Shown here piece by piece: positions 37,943 to 46,490 of a stretch of 64,000 bases of DNA. Numbering within the stretch: position 1 is the stretch's first letter; every line of letters starts with the position of its first letter. Origin of the DNA: Bacillus sp. WMMC1349 (GTDB lineage Bacteria; Bacillota; Bacilli; Bacillales; Bacillaceae); the NCBI RefSeq assembly GCF_013155385.1, contig NZ_JABJUQ010000007.1, positions 2,214,001 to 2,278,000 of the forward strand, given 5' to 3'. The position numbers and the translations under genes are program-made. The notes under the pieces are model-generated. The model saw only the letters and a program-made list of their open reading frames with translations. It searched no databases and was not told the DNA's origin.

Positions 37943-38332
37943 CTACTTCTCCTTCCATTTTGTTATATGTTTAGTTTTTATATCATAATGAAATTCAACT
38001 GTGTGAACTGCTTTAGATGCTGTTTTCACCTGAATCTCTACATGCATTGTTTTCTTATCAGAGGGAGAAATAACATATGTCACTAATTGATTTACCTTTT
38101 TCTCTATCCCCTCCTTTTTAACTTTCTTTGTTTGAATCTGCCGTAACGCATGTAGAACCCCATTTTGCAGGAGATTTTGCTGAATATAAAATTGTTTTGT
38201 TTGTTTAACAAAAGCTTGTTTTGTCATATATGAAGAAGCTGTTTGACTGGCACAAAGTATACATATGACAGCCATAAACAGTGTTGCAGGGTAAATAAAA
38301 CCATTTGAATTTTTCAGGTTTATCACCTTCAT
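37943..38332 (-). CDS. comGG: Competence minor pseudopilin-like protein ComGG
   Basis: Minor component of the transformation pseudopilus. 129 residues with an N-terminal hydrophobic segment (about 12-34, GFIYPATLFMAVICILCASQ); the prepilin-type G-F motif is present without a classic glutamate at +5. The stop of comGF overlaps its start (ATGA). Needed with the other ComG proteins for DNA to reach ComEA. Confidence 0.85.
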   Translation of the reverse strand: MKVINLKNSNGFIYPATLFMAVICILCASQTASSYMTKQAFVKQTKQFYIQQNLLQNGVLHALRQIQTKKVKKEGIEKKVNQLVTYVISPSDKKTMHVEIQVKTASKAVHTVEFHYDIKTKHITKWKEK

Positions 38333-38826
38333 CCTACTTGATAAATTGAAAATGTTGCATGATATTTCTTATTGTTAAGACTGATTACTTCCATAACCAC
38401 CTGATGATGTTGAAATGTGAAATTGACCCGTTTGATATGTTGTAAAATGGGTACATGTCCTTTTCGATTCACTCTTTTTCGAATCGTTGTTTGATACGGT
38501 TCATAACGTACTGTTTCACCGAGAGAATTCGTCATTACCAATAGCTGACCATTATTTTTCACTTTAACGCTATGAGCTTGTCTACATTCTTTTAACATTT
38601 GTTCAGTCGTAATGGTCCACTCTTGCGGATTGAGATCTGTATTTTGTACTGTTGGGGTTAAAAACAAATGAAATATTGTGGCCATCGTCCCTGTTATGAA
38701 CATATAAATTGATAGAGAAAGTAAAACATTAAGAAGGGTAAAGCCCCTTTGTTCTGAGAATGTTAAAACAGTGTTGTTGATTTTTCCGGACCTCGATAGA
38801 AACACAGACGTTATAATGATCTCCAT
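38329..38826 (-). CDS. comGF: Competence minor pseudopilin-like protein ComGF
   Basis: Minor pseudopilin. 165 residues from ATG 38826; the prepilin-like RGFTLLNVLLSLSIYMF sits at about residue 27, so either the leader is long or the real start is further inside. The ATG abuts its GGGAGGAGG with almost no spacing, making the start uncertain. It overlaps comGE by about 98 bases, more than is usual. The C-terminal region with GHVPILQHIKRVNF matches the family. Confidence 0.8.
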   Translation of the reverse strand: MEIIITSVFLSRSGKINNTVLTFSEQRGFTLLNVLLSLSIYMFITGTMATIFHLFLTPTVQNTDLNPQEWTITTEQMLKECRQAHSVKVKNNGQLLVMTNSLGETVRYEPYQTTIRKRVNRKGHVPILQHIKRVNFTFQHHQVVMEVISLNNKKYHATFSIYQVG

Positions 38827-39076
38827 CCTCCTCCCAATTAATAAGATAAGCTGTCCCTTGATAAAAAACAGTTTCTGCTGGCTGATAACGGCCGGTTATC
38901 AGATAACGATTGAGTTTTTCATCTAGAATGCGATATGCCTCTACTTCTTTTCTTGTTATTTCTTCTTTTAATGTAAACTGGTGAAACATTGGAACAAATA
39001 GAATTGTAATCATCAACCATATGCTAAATGCGGAAACCGTTTCAATCGTTGTAAAGCCACTATTGTTTTTGAACAT
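38729..39076 (-). CDS. comGE: Competence minor pseudopilin ComGE
   Basis: Prepilin-like N-terminus NNSGFTTIETVSAFSIWLM (cleavage expected after Gly7), then a globular part to 115 residues, the family's usual length. It overlaps comGD by 17 bases and comGF by about 98 bases. Confidence 0.85.
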   Translation of the reverse strand: MFKNNSGFTTIETVSAFSIWLMITILFVPMFHQFTLKEEITRKEVEAYRILDEKLNRYLITGRYQPAETVFYQGTAYLINWEEDGDHYNVCVSIEVRKNQQHCFNILRTKGLYPS

Positions 39077-39509
39077 TGATTTTGCCGCTTCCTAAATAAA
39101 TTGTGATAACAAAGGAGGCTTCACCTGTATTGATCATGATTTTTCCTCCTCGACTAGGAACTCCGTCAGGGCTGTAGGTTAGATTTTGGCTAATAGTTGT
39201 TCGTTTTATCATCACCTTCTTGTCATAAGTTCTGACAAGAAAAGGACTCTCATTTTTATCTGCAGACTGGATTGTGTAAGTAAAATGATCAAAATCAAAT
39301 TTTACCTTAATCTTCTTATTTTGAGTAATAGCCACTTGCTGAGCATAGTGTAAATCTTCCTCAAGCTGGGATACAAAGTGTTGAATGACCCTGTTTTTAT
39401 AAACGGGAGGCAACCCACTAAATAAAAGAATAGACATAATCGAACTGATCAGCAAAACCGTTAAACTCTCAAGAAGTGTAAAACCGTTTTGTGCCTTTAT
39501 GTTTTCCAT
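39060..39509 (-). CDS. comGD: Competence minor pseudopilin ComGD
   Basis: Type IV prepilin-like protein: short leader MENIKAQNG, then FTLLESLTVLLISSIMS with Glu5, processed by ComC. 149 residues. Directly adjoins comGC (no gap) and overlaps comGE. Confidence 0.9.
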   Translation of the reverse strand: MENIKAQNGFTLLESLTVLLISSIMSILLFSGLPPVYKNRVIQHFVSQLEEDLHYAQQVAITQNKKIKVKFDFDHFTYTIQSADKNESPFLVRTYDKKVMIKRTTISQNLTYSPDGVPSRGGKIMINTGEASFVITIYLGSGKINVQKQ

Positions 39510-39806
39510 TTATCTAGTTTGTGCCTTGCCATTTATGATGACGATCTTCTTCCCATTAGGACAGGTTGTATTTTTCTTGAGATACCCTTTTGATCTTAGT
39601 TCCCCTATACTTGGTGTAGAACCTTTATGATCAATCTGATAAGCGGTGATTTGAGCTTGAACCATATTTTTCAAGCCATCACAACCTTTCTTTTGAATGC
39701 TCTCATTGTGCTTTGTCACATTAGGAATTGTAATTAAAAGCAAAATGGATACAACAAACATAACGACTAACATTTCAATTAGGGTAAAACCCTGTTCATT
39801 CTTCAT
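39510..39806 (-). CDS. comGC: Major competence pseudopilin ComGC
   Basis: Main subunit of the transformation pseudopilus. Textbook prepilin start MKNEQGFTLIEMLVVMFVVS with cleavage between Gly and Phe and Glu5. Two cysteines (KKGCDGLKN, NTTCPNGKK) are placed to form the disulfide known for ComGC. 98 residues. Confidence 0.95.
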   Translation of the reverse strand: MKNEQGFTLIEMLVVMFVVSILLLITIPNVTKHNESIQKKGCDGLKNMVQAQITAYQIDHKGSTPSIGELRSKGYLKKNTTCPNGKKIVIINGKAQTR

Positions 39807-39821
39807 TCATTAACATCTCCT

Positions 39822-40859
39822 TTATAATTGATTCATCATTTGGTACATAGGCAAAAGCATGGACAAGTATAGAATTAAAATCATAACCGCAGTAACCCCA
39901 TAAATAACTGGTTGGAGCATACCTGTCCACCTTTCTGCCTTTTTTTCAAGCCGGTCGAGTATAAATTGACTATATGAATAAAGCTCTCTATGAAGATAAC
40001 CGTTCAATTGACCGTGAGCTACTGCTCTAGATAAGTCCTTCTCGTAAAACGGTCGACCATTTAAAATCACTTCTATGGCCTCACCTTGTTTTAATCTTTT
40101 AATAAAGTGTTTTGCTTCACTTTGATAAAAAAGTAAAAAGGGTTGATTTTCAAACGCTTTTAAACTGTCATATATGGACATACCAGATTTTAATAAATTA
40201 CTCAGTTGAAGAGATAAGAAATAGCTGTTGAATAATTTAACACTCCTCCCTATCAGCGGCATTCTGATAAGAAAGATCATTTGATTTTCTGATGATTTTT
40301 TACGAAATCCATACCAGTAGAAAACAAACATTCCTATAGCACTAACAATCATAAGCAAAAATATAAAGGAAAAACTGTCGAAAAATATGAATATGAAAGA
40401 TGTCAGAAAAGATGTTTTCACATTCATGGAGTGATAAATCGCAGAAAATTGAGGAACAATAGCAGATTTCATGATGTAGGTAATCATACAAACTGTTAAA
40501 ATGAGGAAGGTAGGATATTTTGCCGCTTTCTTCATTTTTTCTGCCTGATCAATTTTACGCTGAAGCAACTCACCGCTTTGCATAAAAGCAAATGGCAAAT
40601 TACCGTGTTTTTCGGCAAAATATATAATACTGACGGCATCTTTATGAAATGAGATCATATTTAAAACTTGAAAGGCAGGATATCCTTCTGTAAGTTTTCT
40701 CATCCCCATTAAAATATCTTTTCTTTGTTTTTCATTCATCTGGAGCTCTAACATTTTTAAAGCATCCAGAAGCGTGTAGCCATTTCTCATCATCTCGCCA
40801 AGCTTTTTTAGCAGGTCAGCCTGATCCCGTATAGACCAGTGTTTTTTATTCCGCTTCAT
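39822..40859 (-). CDS. comGB: Competence pseudopilus assembly membrane protein ComGB
   Basis: GspF/PilC-type polytopic platform protein. About 345 residues from ATG 40859 (MKRNKKHWSIRDQADLLKK), with hydrophobic segments near residues 125-150, 170-200 and 318-340. A longer in-frame start at 40901 lies inside comGA and is unlikely. Overlaps comGA by 14 bases. Confidence 0.92.
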   Translation of the reverse strand: MKRNKKHWSIRDQADLLKKLGEMMRNGYTLLDALKMLELQMNEKQRKDILMGMRKLTEGYPAFQVLNMISFHKDAVSIIYFAEKHGNLPFAFMQSGELLQRKIDQAEKMKKAAKYPTFLILTVCMITYIMKSAIVPQFSAIYHSMNVKTSFLTSFIFIFFDSFSFIFLLMIVSAIGMFVFYWYGFRKKSSENQMIFLIRMPLIGRSVKLFNSYFLSLQLSNLLKSGMSIYDSLKAFENQPFLLFYQSEAKHFIKRLKQGEAIEVILNGRPFYEKDLSRAVAHGQLNGYLHRELYSYSQFILDRLEKKAERWTGMLQPVIYGVTAVMILILYLSMLLPMYQMMNQL

Positions 40860-41913
40860 GATAAACCCAACGATCATAAGTTTCAGCTGGTAAATAGCCA
40901 AGGGCTATTCCTTTTCTGATTAGAGGTGTTAGTTTTTCAGAGCAATTGTTCAAATATTCGCCTTTTGCTTCTCTTATACAAAGGTTCAGGTTCTTCCCAT
41001 ATAAAAGTTCAAAGATGCTTGCTCTCCTAACTGTTCTTGATAGTTTACAATATAAAGAACAATCATCCCCGCAAAATGGACAAACGAGATTAACAAGACG
41101 TTGTGCACTTACCGCAATCAATGTCTGCTCAAGTTCTGTTATATTAACACCTAACTCAAGCAGTCTGTATATCGTACCTTTTGCATTTTGCGCATGCATA
41201 CTGGATAACACGAGGTGTCCTGTTAAGGCTGCTCTAACTGCAAGTTTAGCTGTTTCTGCATCACGTATTTCCCCCACAATAATCATGTCCGGATCATGAC
41301 GCAGGATCGCTTTTAGACCTACAGAGTATGTCATACCGGCTTTTTCATTAACCTGAACTTGAAGAACACCGCTACTTCGAGATTCAACCGGGTCCTCCAA
41401 TGTTATAATATTGCGATTAAAATGTTGTTTGGCATGATCAATCAAGGAATATAAGGTCGTTGTTTTCCCTGATCCTGTCGGACCACTTAAAATCATCAGA
41501 CCATGAGCATGTTTAAGGAATGACAACAGTGTGATTGCTGCATTTGGAAATAATGAAAGTCTTGTGAGTGAAGGAGTCCTTTCCTTTGGAAGAATACGAA
41601 TAACAAGGCTTTCTTCATGAATAGTTGGCAAAGTGGACATTCTTAAATGAACTGGCTTATTTTTCACAATAAGTGATAAAGCCCCGCTCTGCGGCTGTCT
41701 TCGTTCACCAATATCCATTGAAGAAAGGAATTTAAAATGGGAAATGAGCCTTGAACACTCTTTTCTTGTCATCCTTTCCTTATTAAATAATTGATCATCA
41801 ATTCTAAATCGGATAACGGCTTCTTTTTCTCCGGGGACGATATGAATATCAGAAGCTTTCATCATACATGCTTCTTCAATAAGCTTCCCGCCCAGCGCTT
41901 CAATCGTGTACAA
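40846..41913 (-). CDS. comGA: Competence traffic ATPase ComGA
   Basis: GspE/PilB-type ATPase driving pseudopilus assembly. Walker A LSGPTGSGKTTTLYSL, Asp box ITLEDPVE, Walker B DPDMIIVGEIRDAETA, and a C-terminal CPFCG zinc-type cysteine motif. Start TTG at 41913 follows AAGGAGGCGAAAGGT, giving 355 residues. First gene of the comG operon, under a ComK box. Confidence 0.95.
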   Translation of the reverse strand: MYTIEALGGKLIEEACMMKASDIHIVPGEKEAVIRFRIDDQLFNKERMTRKECSRLISHFKFLSSMDIGERRQPQSGALSLIVKNKPVHLRMSTLPTIHEESLVIRILPKERTPSLTRLSLFPNAAITLLSFLKHAHGLMILSGPTGSGKTTTLYSLIDHAKQHFNRNIITLEDPVESRSSGVLQVQVNEKAGMTYSVGLKAILRHDPDMIIVGEIRDAETAKLAVRAALTGHLVLSSMHAQNAKGTIYRLLELGVNITELEQTLIAVSAQRLVNLVCPFCGDDCSLYCKLSRTVRRASIFELLYGKNLNLCIREAKGEYLNNCSEKLTPLIRKGIALGYLPAETYDRWVYHEAE

Positions 41914-42004
41914 ACCTTTCGCCTCCTTTCTTAGCCGCAGTTTAATGCAAAAGATCAGAAGCTTCAACTCCTCAAAAAGGTAAAATGGCTCTACAAAAAC
42001 AGCG

Positions 42005-42038
42005 AAAGAATATTTTTAATGTTGCAAAGAATCACTTT
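42005..42038. promoter_or_regulatory. ComK box upstream of comGA
   Basis: Two AT boxes, AAAG-N5-TTTT (42005-42017) and AAAG-N5-CTTT (42026-42038), against the consensus AAAA-N5-TTTT. They are separated by 8 bases, exactly one of the three spacings ComK uses. They lie about 92 to 125 bases upstream of comGA. Confidence 0.7.
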
Positions 42039-42145
42039 TGACGTTATTCTTCCCCTCTATTTAATCTTTTTTCTTAAAGACCCGTTCGATTCCCGTGATT
42101 CATGTATAAAATAGATACTCTAGCTAAAACTAATACTGAAAGCAA

Positions 42146-42217
42146 TGGGCTATAGCCAAGCGGTAAGGCAACGGACTTTGACTCCGTGACGCGCTGGTTC
42201 GAATCCAGCTAGCCCAG
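42146..42217 (+). tRNA. tRNA-Gln (UUG)
   Basis: 72-base cloverleaf without encoded CCA. Acceptor TGGGCTA/TAGCCCA with discriminator G; D arm with AAGCGGTAAGGCA; anticodon stem ACGGA/TCCGT around CTTTGAC with anticodon TTG; T loop GGTTCGAATCC. It is a single tRNA gene between comGA and yqgY. Confidence 0.96.
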
Positions 42218-42385
42218 TTTATTTATTTCTCTATCGAGATTTGTGAAGATTCCCGTCTATAATTGTTTCAACTTCCCCATCATAATTTTGTAAAAAATGA
42301 ATTGATTTTCCCTAAATGATAATGTTTACATCTGAAGTTGTGTTGATTATAATAGAAGCAAAGGGGTTTTTGGGGAGGGATATTA

Positions 42386-42631
42386 ATGAATCGCATGTTC
42401 CGTGTGTTAGGTTTTTGGACAGGTATTTTTGCGGTCATGTTTTATCTAGGAAATATGAAAGATGCATCACTGCTGTTTTTTGGTCAAACCATTTTCTTTG
42501 TTTTCTTATCGTATCTTAACTTGACCGAAAGGATGTACATTTATATTTTCGGCGCCTATTTAACGGTCTTTTTTGCAGCATTTACATACTATTCTGTCTT
42601 TATTATGGTCCCAGGTCAAGGAGGCCATTAA
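42386..42631 (+). CDS. yqgY: DUF2626 membrane protein YqgY
   Basis: Small membrane protein of 81 residues with three hydrophobic helices, DUF2626 family. Sequence blocks such as MFRVLGFWTGIFAVMFYLG and LTERMYIYIFGAYLTVFF (quoted in part) match B. subtilis YqgY. GGGGAGGGATATTA precedes the ATG. Function unknown. Confidence 0.87.
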   Translation: MNRMFRVLGFWTGIFAVMFYLGNMKDASLLFFGQTIFFVFLSYLNLTERMYIYIFGAYLTVFFAAFTYYSVFIMVPGQGGH

Positions 42632-42657
42632 AAATTCATATATTAAGCAAGTGCAAC

Positions 42658-42698
42658 AAGATGATCTCTGTTTGAACAGCGGTCATCTTGTTTATTTC
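42658..42698 (+). terminator. Intrinsic terminator after yqgY
   Basis: Imperfect stem AAGATGATC.CTGTT/AACAGCGGTCATCTT with a T-rich tail, 27 bases after the stop. Confidence 0.65.
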
Positions 42699-42717
42699 TA
42701 CGTCATGATGTGCTTAA

Positions 42718-43356
42718 CTATAATGTGAAACCATTGATAAACGGGTTTTCTTCCTGTTCTGTCATAATATCGGTTTCAGGACCATGTCCACTTAATACAA
42801 GCGTATTTTCAGGCAGAGAAAGCAGTTTTTTATGAATACTGTTGAGCAAAACTTCATGATTTCCACCTGGGAAGTCGGTACGGCCAATGCTTCCTTTAAA
42901 TAAAACATCTCCAGAGATAATCAGGTTTTCCTCATCTAGATAATAAGAGACACTTCCTGGAGAATGACCGGGGGTTAAGAAAACTTGAAGTTTAAACGGA
43001 CCTATTTCTAAGTCCTCTTCCTTTTCGAGCAGATGATCGGCTTTTTCCGCTGTGATATTCTGACCTGTTAGTAAAGCTGAACCGTTCAGTGACGGATCAG
43101 TTAGCCAGTTTTCTTCATTTTTATGGACATAAACAGGGATGTCCCACTCTTTTCTCACCTTGTCCACAGCTCCGATATGATCAAAATGTGCGTGTGTCAG
43201 CAGGATGGCAAGTGGTTTAAGGTTTTTTTCTTTTATGTATGTGTTTAATTTTATCGCTTCGCTACCTGGATCAAATATTAAACAAAATTTCTCATCGTTT
43301 GAGAGAATATATGCATTTGTTTGTATAGGACCTAACGGCATTCTTACCCAATTCAT
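42718..43356 (-). CDS. yqgX: Metallo-beta-lactamase-fold hydrolase YqgX
   Basis: Glyoxalase II-like zinc hydrolase. The metal-binding THAHFDHIG motif (HxHxDH) is near residue 57; further ligands are in TPGHSPGS and LSGHGPETD, and the aspartate in ISGDVLF. Start ATG at 43356 (MNWVRMPLG) six bases after GAGGTG; 212 residues. The substrate is unknown, and hydroxyacylglutathione or bacillithiol conjugates are only guesses. Confidence 0.9.
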   Translation of the reverse strand: MNWVRMPLGPIQTNAYILSNDEKFCLIFDPGSEAIKLNTYIKEKNLKPLAILLTHAHFDHIGAVDKVRKEWDIPVYVHKNEENWLTDPSLNGSALLTGQNITAEKADHLLEKEEDLEIGPFKLQVFLTPGHSPGSVSYYLDEENLIISGDVLFKGSIGRTDFPGGNHEVLLNSIHKKLLSLPENTLVLSGHGPETDIMTEQEENPFINGFTL

Positions 43357-43507
43357 TTTTCTCACCTCGATAATTATTCTTTTTTCATTATGAATGTTTT
43401 ATGAAAATTTTTCAATGAATCAGATTGTTCTCGACAAAGTGATTGAAAACCATTAAAATAAAATTGGAAATAAACTGCAGGGGATCCAAACGAAGGGGGT
43501 TTTATTG

Positions 43508-43681
43508 ATGTTGCTTGTTATCATTTTTGGTCTTGTCGCAATATTATCCGCTTTTGGGGTTGTTCGTTCATTTAAACAAATTAATGTTCTCGGAATTTTA
43601 TTTGGAGGAGCTGCTTTTTTAGTTTTCGGTTGGTTTACAGTGATGACGATTATAAACAGCGGATATCCAACAGCACACTAA
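43508..43681 (+). CDS. yqgW: DUF2759 small membrane protein YqgW
   Basis: 57-residue protein starting MLLVIIFGLVAILSAFGVV and ending INSGYPTAH, with two membrane helices separated by RSFKQINVLG. GAAGGGGG eight bases before ATG is a strong ribosome-binding site. The conserved end FGWFTVMTIINSGYPTAH agrees with B. subtilis YqgW. Function unknown. Confidence 0.88.
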   Translation: MLLVIIFGLVAILSAFGVVRSFKQINVLGILFGGAAFLVFGWFTVMTIINSGYPTAH

Positions 43682-43708
43682 ATTTGAGCTATACCAGAGG
43701 TGTGTCTA

Positions 43709-43750
43709 GTGTGCGATGAAATTTGGGGAATTTGCTCGCTTTCCGAGGAG
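43709..43750 (+). repeat. Dispersed repeat, copy 4 of 4
   Basis: GTGTGCGATGAAATTTGGGG then AATTTGCTCGCTTTCCGAGG: its first part matches copy 1 with a 4-base gap, and its second part matches copy 3. It lies between yqgW and yqgV. Confidence 0.65.
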
Positions 43751-43786
43751 TCTCACAAATTCCCCCTGATCCATGTTTGATAACCC

Positions 43787-44107
43787 CTATTGAGGATGGT
43801 TCAAATGGTTATGAACACTTAAAAGTTTCCCCTCCATTGTTGTGCTCTTATCACGTCGATCATCTATCCTGATATTGGTCGCAACTCTGTCTATCCCTTT
43901 GCTGAAAGGGGCTTCATGAATTGATTGAATGACTTCAAACAATTCACTTAATTCTCCTTCAATTATCGTATTCATCGGTGTCAGTTGATATTTAATCTTC
44001 CCTTCTTTTTTAAAGTTTTCTAAAATCATTTGAATCTCTGCTACATACTTGCTCACACTTGGAGTTTTAGTTCCAATCGGTATAATTGTAACATCTGCAA
44101 TTGCCAC
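43787..44107 (-). CDS. yqgV: Thiamine-binding-type (MTH1187/YkoF-like) protein YqgV
   Basis: Ferredoxin-fold protein of 106 residues of the MTH1187 family (DUF77). VTIIPIGTKTPSVSKYVAEI and YQLTPMNTIIEGE are the conserved strands; the family binds thiamine or its pyrimidine. It follows yqgU after 15 bases and is probably in one operon with it. Confidence 0.88.
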   Translation of the reverse strand: MAIADVTIIPIGTKTPSVSKYVAEIQMILENFKKEGKIKYQLTPMNTIIEGELSELFEVIQSIHEAPFSKGIDRVATNIRIDDRRDKSTTMEGKLLSVHNHLNHPQ

Positions 44108-44122
44108 TGTTATACTCCCTTT

Positions 44123-45211
44123 CTATTCCTCGATTACAAGAGGCTCTAATTTTTTTGAAGAAATTGAAATGATCTGATTTTTTGTATAGCCGTATAAAAT
44201 ATGATTTCCGTCTGGAGACAATGTAAGTGGATGCATTTCGATCCGTTTACAGATTACCTTCCGTTTTCCTGACTGAAGATGAATAGCGATCAGATCAAAG
44301 AGAGACCCCGATTGATTCTGCTCATATGTATAAAGCACTTTGTTTTTTTGGTCATAAGTGTATTCCATTGAAGACAGGCTGGAATAAGCAGAATACAACG
44401 GAAGCTTTAAAGAAATCTGTTTTTTCATTGATGAGACATCCGAAAATAGATAGACTCCCTCAGCAGATTCTTCAGGTGCCGATTTTACAATCAGTCGAAT
44501 ATTTTGAAAAACGTCAAGAAACAAAACATCATCAGCGATTTTTTTTTCATGTTTACTCACGATCTCGTAGGAATAAACAGGAGCCGGTTTTTCCCGGTCC
44601 CCATCATCCCATTTTATATATTCAAAAGTTTCTGCTGATGTCCAGTGGACAAATGCTGCCTGAGCAATGTTTTTCTCTACTTTATGGCCTTTTACATCGA
44701 CTAAATATGAATGATAATCCCAATCTTTTGTAAACTTAGTAACATATAAAAGATAAGGATTAAATTGATTCCAATCCACTTGAAGTTCGTGACTATGAAA
44801 ACTTTTAGTAAACAGTATATCGCCTTTCAAATTGATCAAAGTTAATTTAATTTTTGAGCCGTTTTCTAAAGTTTGAACGAGAATCATTTTTTGCTTTTGA
44901 TTTAATTCAGCTGATATCAACCGATTATCTGATGTATAAATCGTTTTCCCTTTCCCTTTAAAAATATGATAAGCATTTATTTTACTTCCTTTAATTGGAT
45001 CGTTTTTTGTATATAAAATGGTTTCATTATCAAGCCATCCTGCCGCTTCACTGAAATGTTGTTCTGTTAAAGGTATGATTTTCTTGTTCGAAGCTGTCAG
45101 ATTATTTTTTTTCTCTTGGTGAACGGCTTCTTGATCGCTTGACTGTGAGTGTGTGCAAGAAGTTACTAAACTAGCCGAAACTGCGGCAATAATACATAAT
45201 GAAACTCTCAA
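44123..45211 (-). CDS. yqgU: Lipoprotein YqgU
   Basis: Predicted lipoprotein of 362 residues. Signal peptide with lipobox LVTSC (Cys19). The rest has repeated beta-strand segments (LDNETILYTKND, NPYLLYVTKF, DGNHILYGYTKN) that suggest a TolB-like propeller. Function unknown; same place as in B. subtilis, ahead of yqgV. Confidence 0.83.
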   Translation of the reverse strand: MRVSLCIIAAVSASLVTSCTHSQSSDQEAVHQEKKNNLTASNKKIIPLTEQHFSEAAGWLDNETILYTKNDPIKGSKINAYHIFKGKGKTIYTSDNRLISAELNQKQKMILVQTLENGSKIKLTLINLKGDILFTKSFHSHELQVDWNQFNPYLLYVTKFTKDWDYHSYLVDVKGHKVEKNIAQAAFVHWTSAETFEYIKWDDGDREKPAPVYSYEIVSKHEKKIADDVLFLDVFQNIRLIVKSAPEESAEGVYLFSDVSSMKKQISLKLPLYSAYSSLSSMEYTYDQKNKVLYTYEQNQSGSLFDLIAIHLQSGKRKVICKRIEMHPLTLSPDGNHILYGYTKNQIISISSKKLEPLVIEE

Positions 45212-45277
45212 AAAAGTGCCTCCTCCCTCCGTAACACGATCATCTATTTACATTTACGAATAAAATTGTAAAAAGTT

Positions 45278-46402
45278 TCAACTATTATAGTAACATGCTG
45301 CCCAAAGAATCCCTCTACTTTTACGATATATATCATGAAATTGTTTCATTGATAAAGGATTTTTTCCTTTGCCAAGCTCAACAGTATATCCTTCTCTATG
45401 GTAAAAATGGATAAACCAATCCCTAAATCCCGCATAACTATCAATATCTCTTATCCCTAAATACCCGCTGAGTCGTTCAAATAGTTGAATCACTTCACCT
45501 GAAACAGCTGGTTCAAACCCTTTATAACCCCAATAAATTTCTTCACCCTGTGTATGGAGCGCTATCAGACGGTTTGGTGGATGACGAACAATCAAATCAC
45601 GCATAACGATTGCTTCTGGCTCGGTTAACGGTTCATCTCCTGGGTAGTCTCGATATGATGGTGCTTTGGGCGGTTTTCTTTGTTTTTCAATTTCCCAAAA
45701 AGACGGAAATTGATTATTCAAATCTACACCGTTTATATTGGCTTTCCATTCTTGAAAATGAGTTTGTTGCTGATTCATTTCATCAAAACTCGCCCGATCT
45801 ATTCCAAGTTCTTCTGGTCCCTTCAGTACAAGATCAACCCCATCAGGATTGACAAGCGGAACAACTGAAAGTTTAGTCTGACTAAAGAGTTGGAGTGGGG
45901 AAAAACCTAAAACTTGCTGATTATAACATAGAGAAAAACAATATTCTTTAAGCCATTTCATGAGTACAGAAGTTGTAATCCACTCATTGGCATGAAAAGA
46001 GGCATTGATATGTGTTAACTTTTCAGCGTCTGGCGCTCCTATATTCAACTCGTATATTGGCTTTCCTAATACTGAATGACCGAGAATATGATACGTAACG
46101 AAAGGAAAGCATTCCGCAAGTTTTTCAATTTCGATTTTCAATGTTTCAGAATCATATATGATTTCTTTTGTTAGCCACTCTTCTTCAAAATGCTGTTTGT
46201 TGTTGACCATTAATTGCAGCTGTTCATACGTGTCTACTGTTGGAACATCTTTTTCTGCTTGGTGATTGGTACCTGGAAAATAAAGCTCATCATGGGCAGC
46301 AGAGTGGTTTCCAGAGATTAGTATCTGTTCAGGTATGTTCAGGATTTCAGCCAGCCTTGACATGTTTTGTTTCAAAAATGGTTTGAGTTTGATAAGTGCC
46401 AT
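45278..46402 (-). CDS. yqgT: Gamma-D-glutamyl-L-diamino acid endopeptidase (M14) YqgT
   Basis: Zinc carboxypeptidase-fold enzyme that cuts peptidoglycan stem peptides. Zinc ligands HANE (about residue 137) and the histidine of ALHTQGE, and the general base in YTVELGKGKNPL are present; NPDGVDLVLKG is a family block. The first 40 residues resemble a worn LysM repeat (SRLAEILNIPEQIL) and there is no signal peptide. Start ATG 46402 follows GGGAGGGATCATTA; 374 residues. Confidence 0.88.
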   Translation of the reverse strand: MALIKLKPFLKQNMSRLAEILNIPEQILISGNHSAAHDELYFPGTNHQAEKDVPTVDTYEQLQLMVNNKQHFEEEWLTKEIIYDSETLKIEIEKLAECFPFVTYHILGHSVLGKPIYELNIGAPDAEKLTHINASFHANEWITTSVLMKWLKEYCFSLCYNQQVLGFSPLQLFSQTKLSVVPLVNPDGVDLVLKGPEELGIDRASFDEMNQQQTHFQEWKANINGVDLNNQFPSFWEIEKQRKPPKAPSYRDYPGDEPLTEPEAIVMRDLIVRHPPNRLIALHTQGEEIYWGYKGFEPAVSGEVIQLFERLSGYLGIRDIDSYAGFRDWFIHFYHREGYTVELGKGKNPLSMKQFHDIYRKSRGILWAACYYNS

Positions 46403-46451
46403 TAATGATCCCTCCCACAATAGCATATGAAGGAAGTTTGTCTAACTCCTA

Positions 46452-46485
46452 CAAAAAAAGCCTCCTTTTGTAAACGGAAGCCTTC
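46452..46485 (-). terminator. Intrinsic terminator after yqgS
   Basis: Minus-strand stem AAGGCTTCCGT/AAAAGGAGGCTT (one mismatch) followed by a run of T, close after the yqgS stop. Confidence 0.75.
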
Positions 46486-46490
46486 AATCA

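Noticed and set aside
44326..44733. 135-codon plus-strand frame inside yqgU.
   Set aside because: Antisense shadow with no ribosome-binding site and a composition typical of reversed codons.
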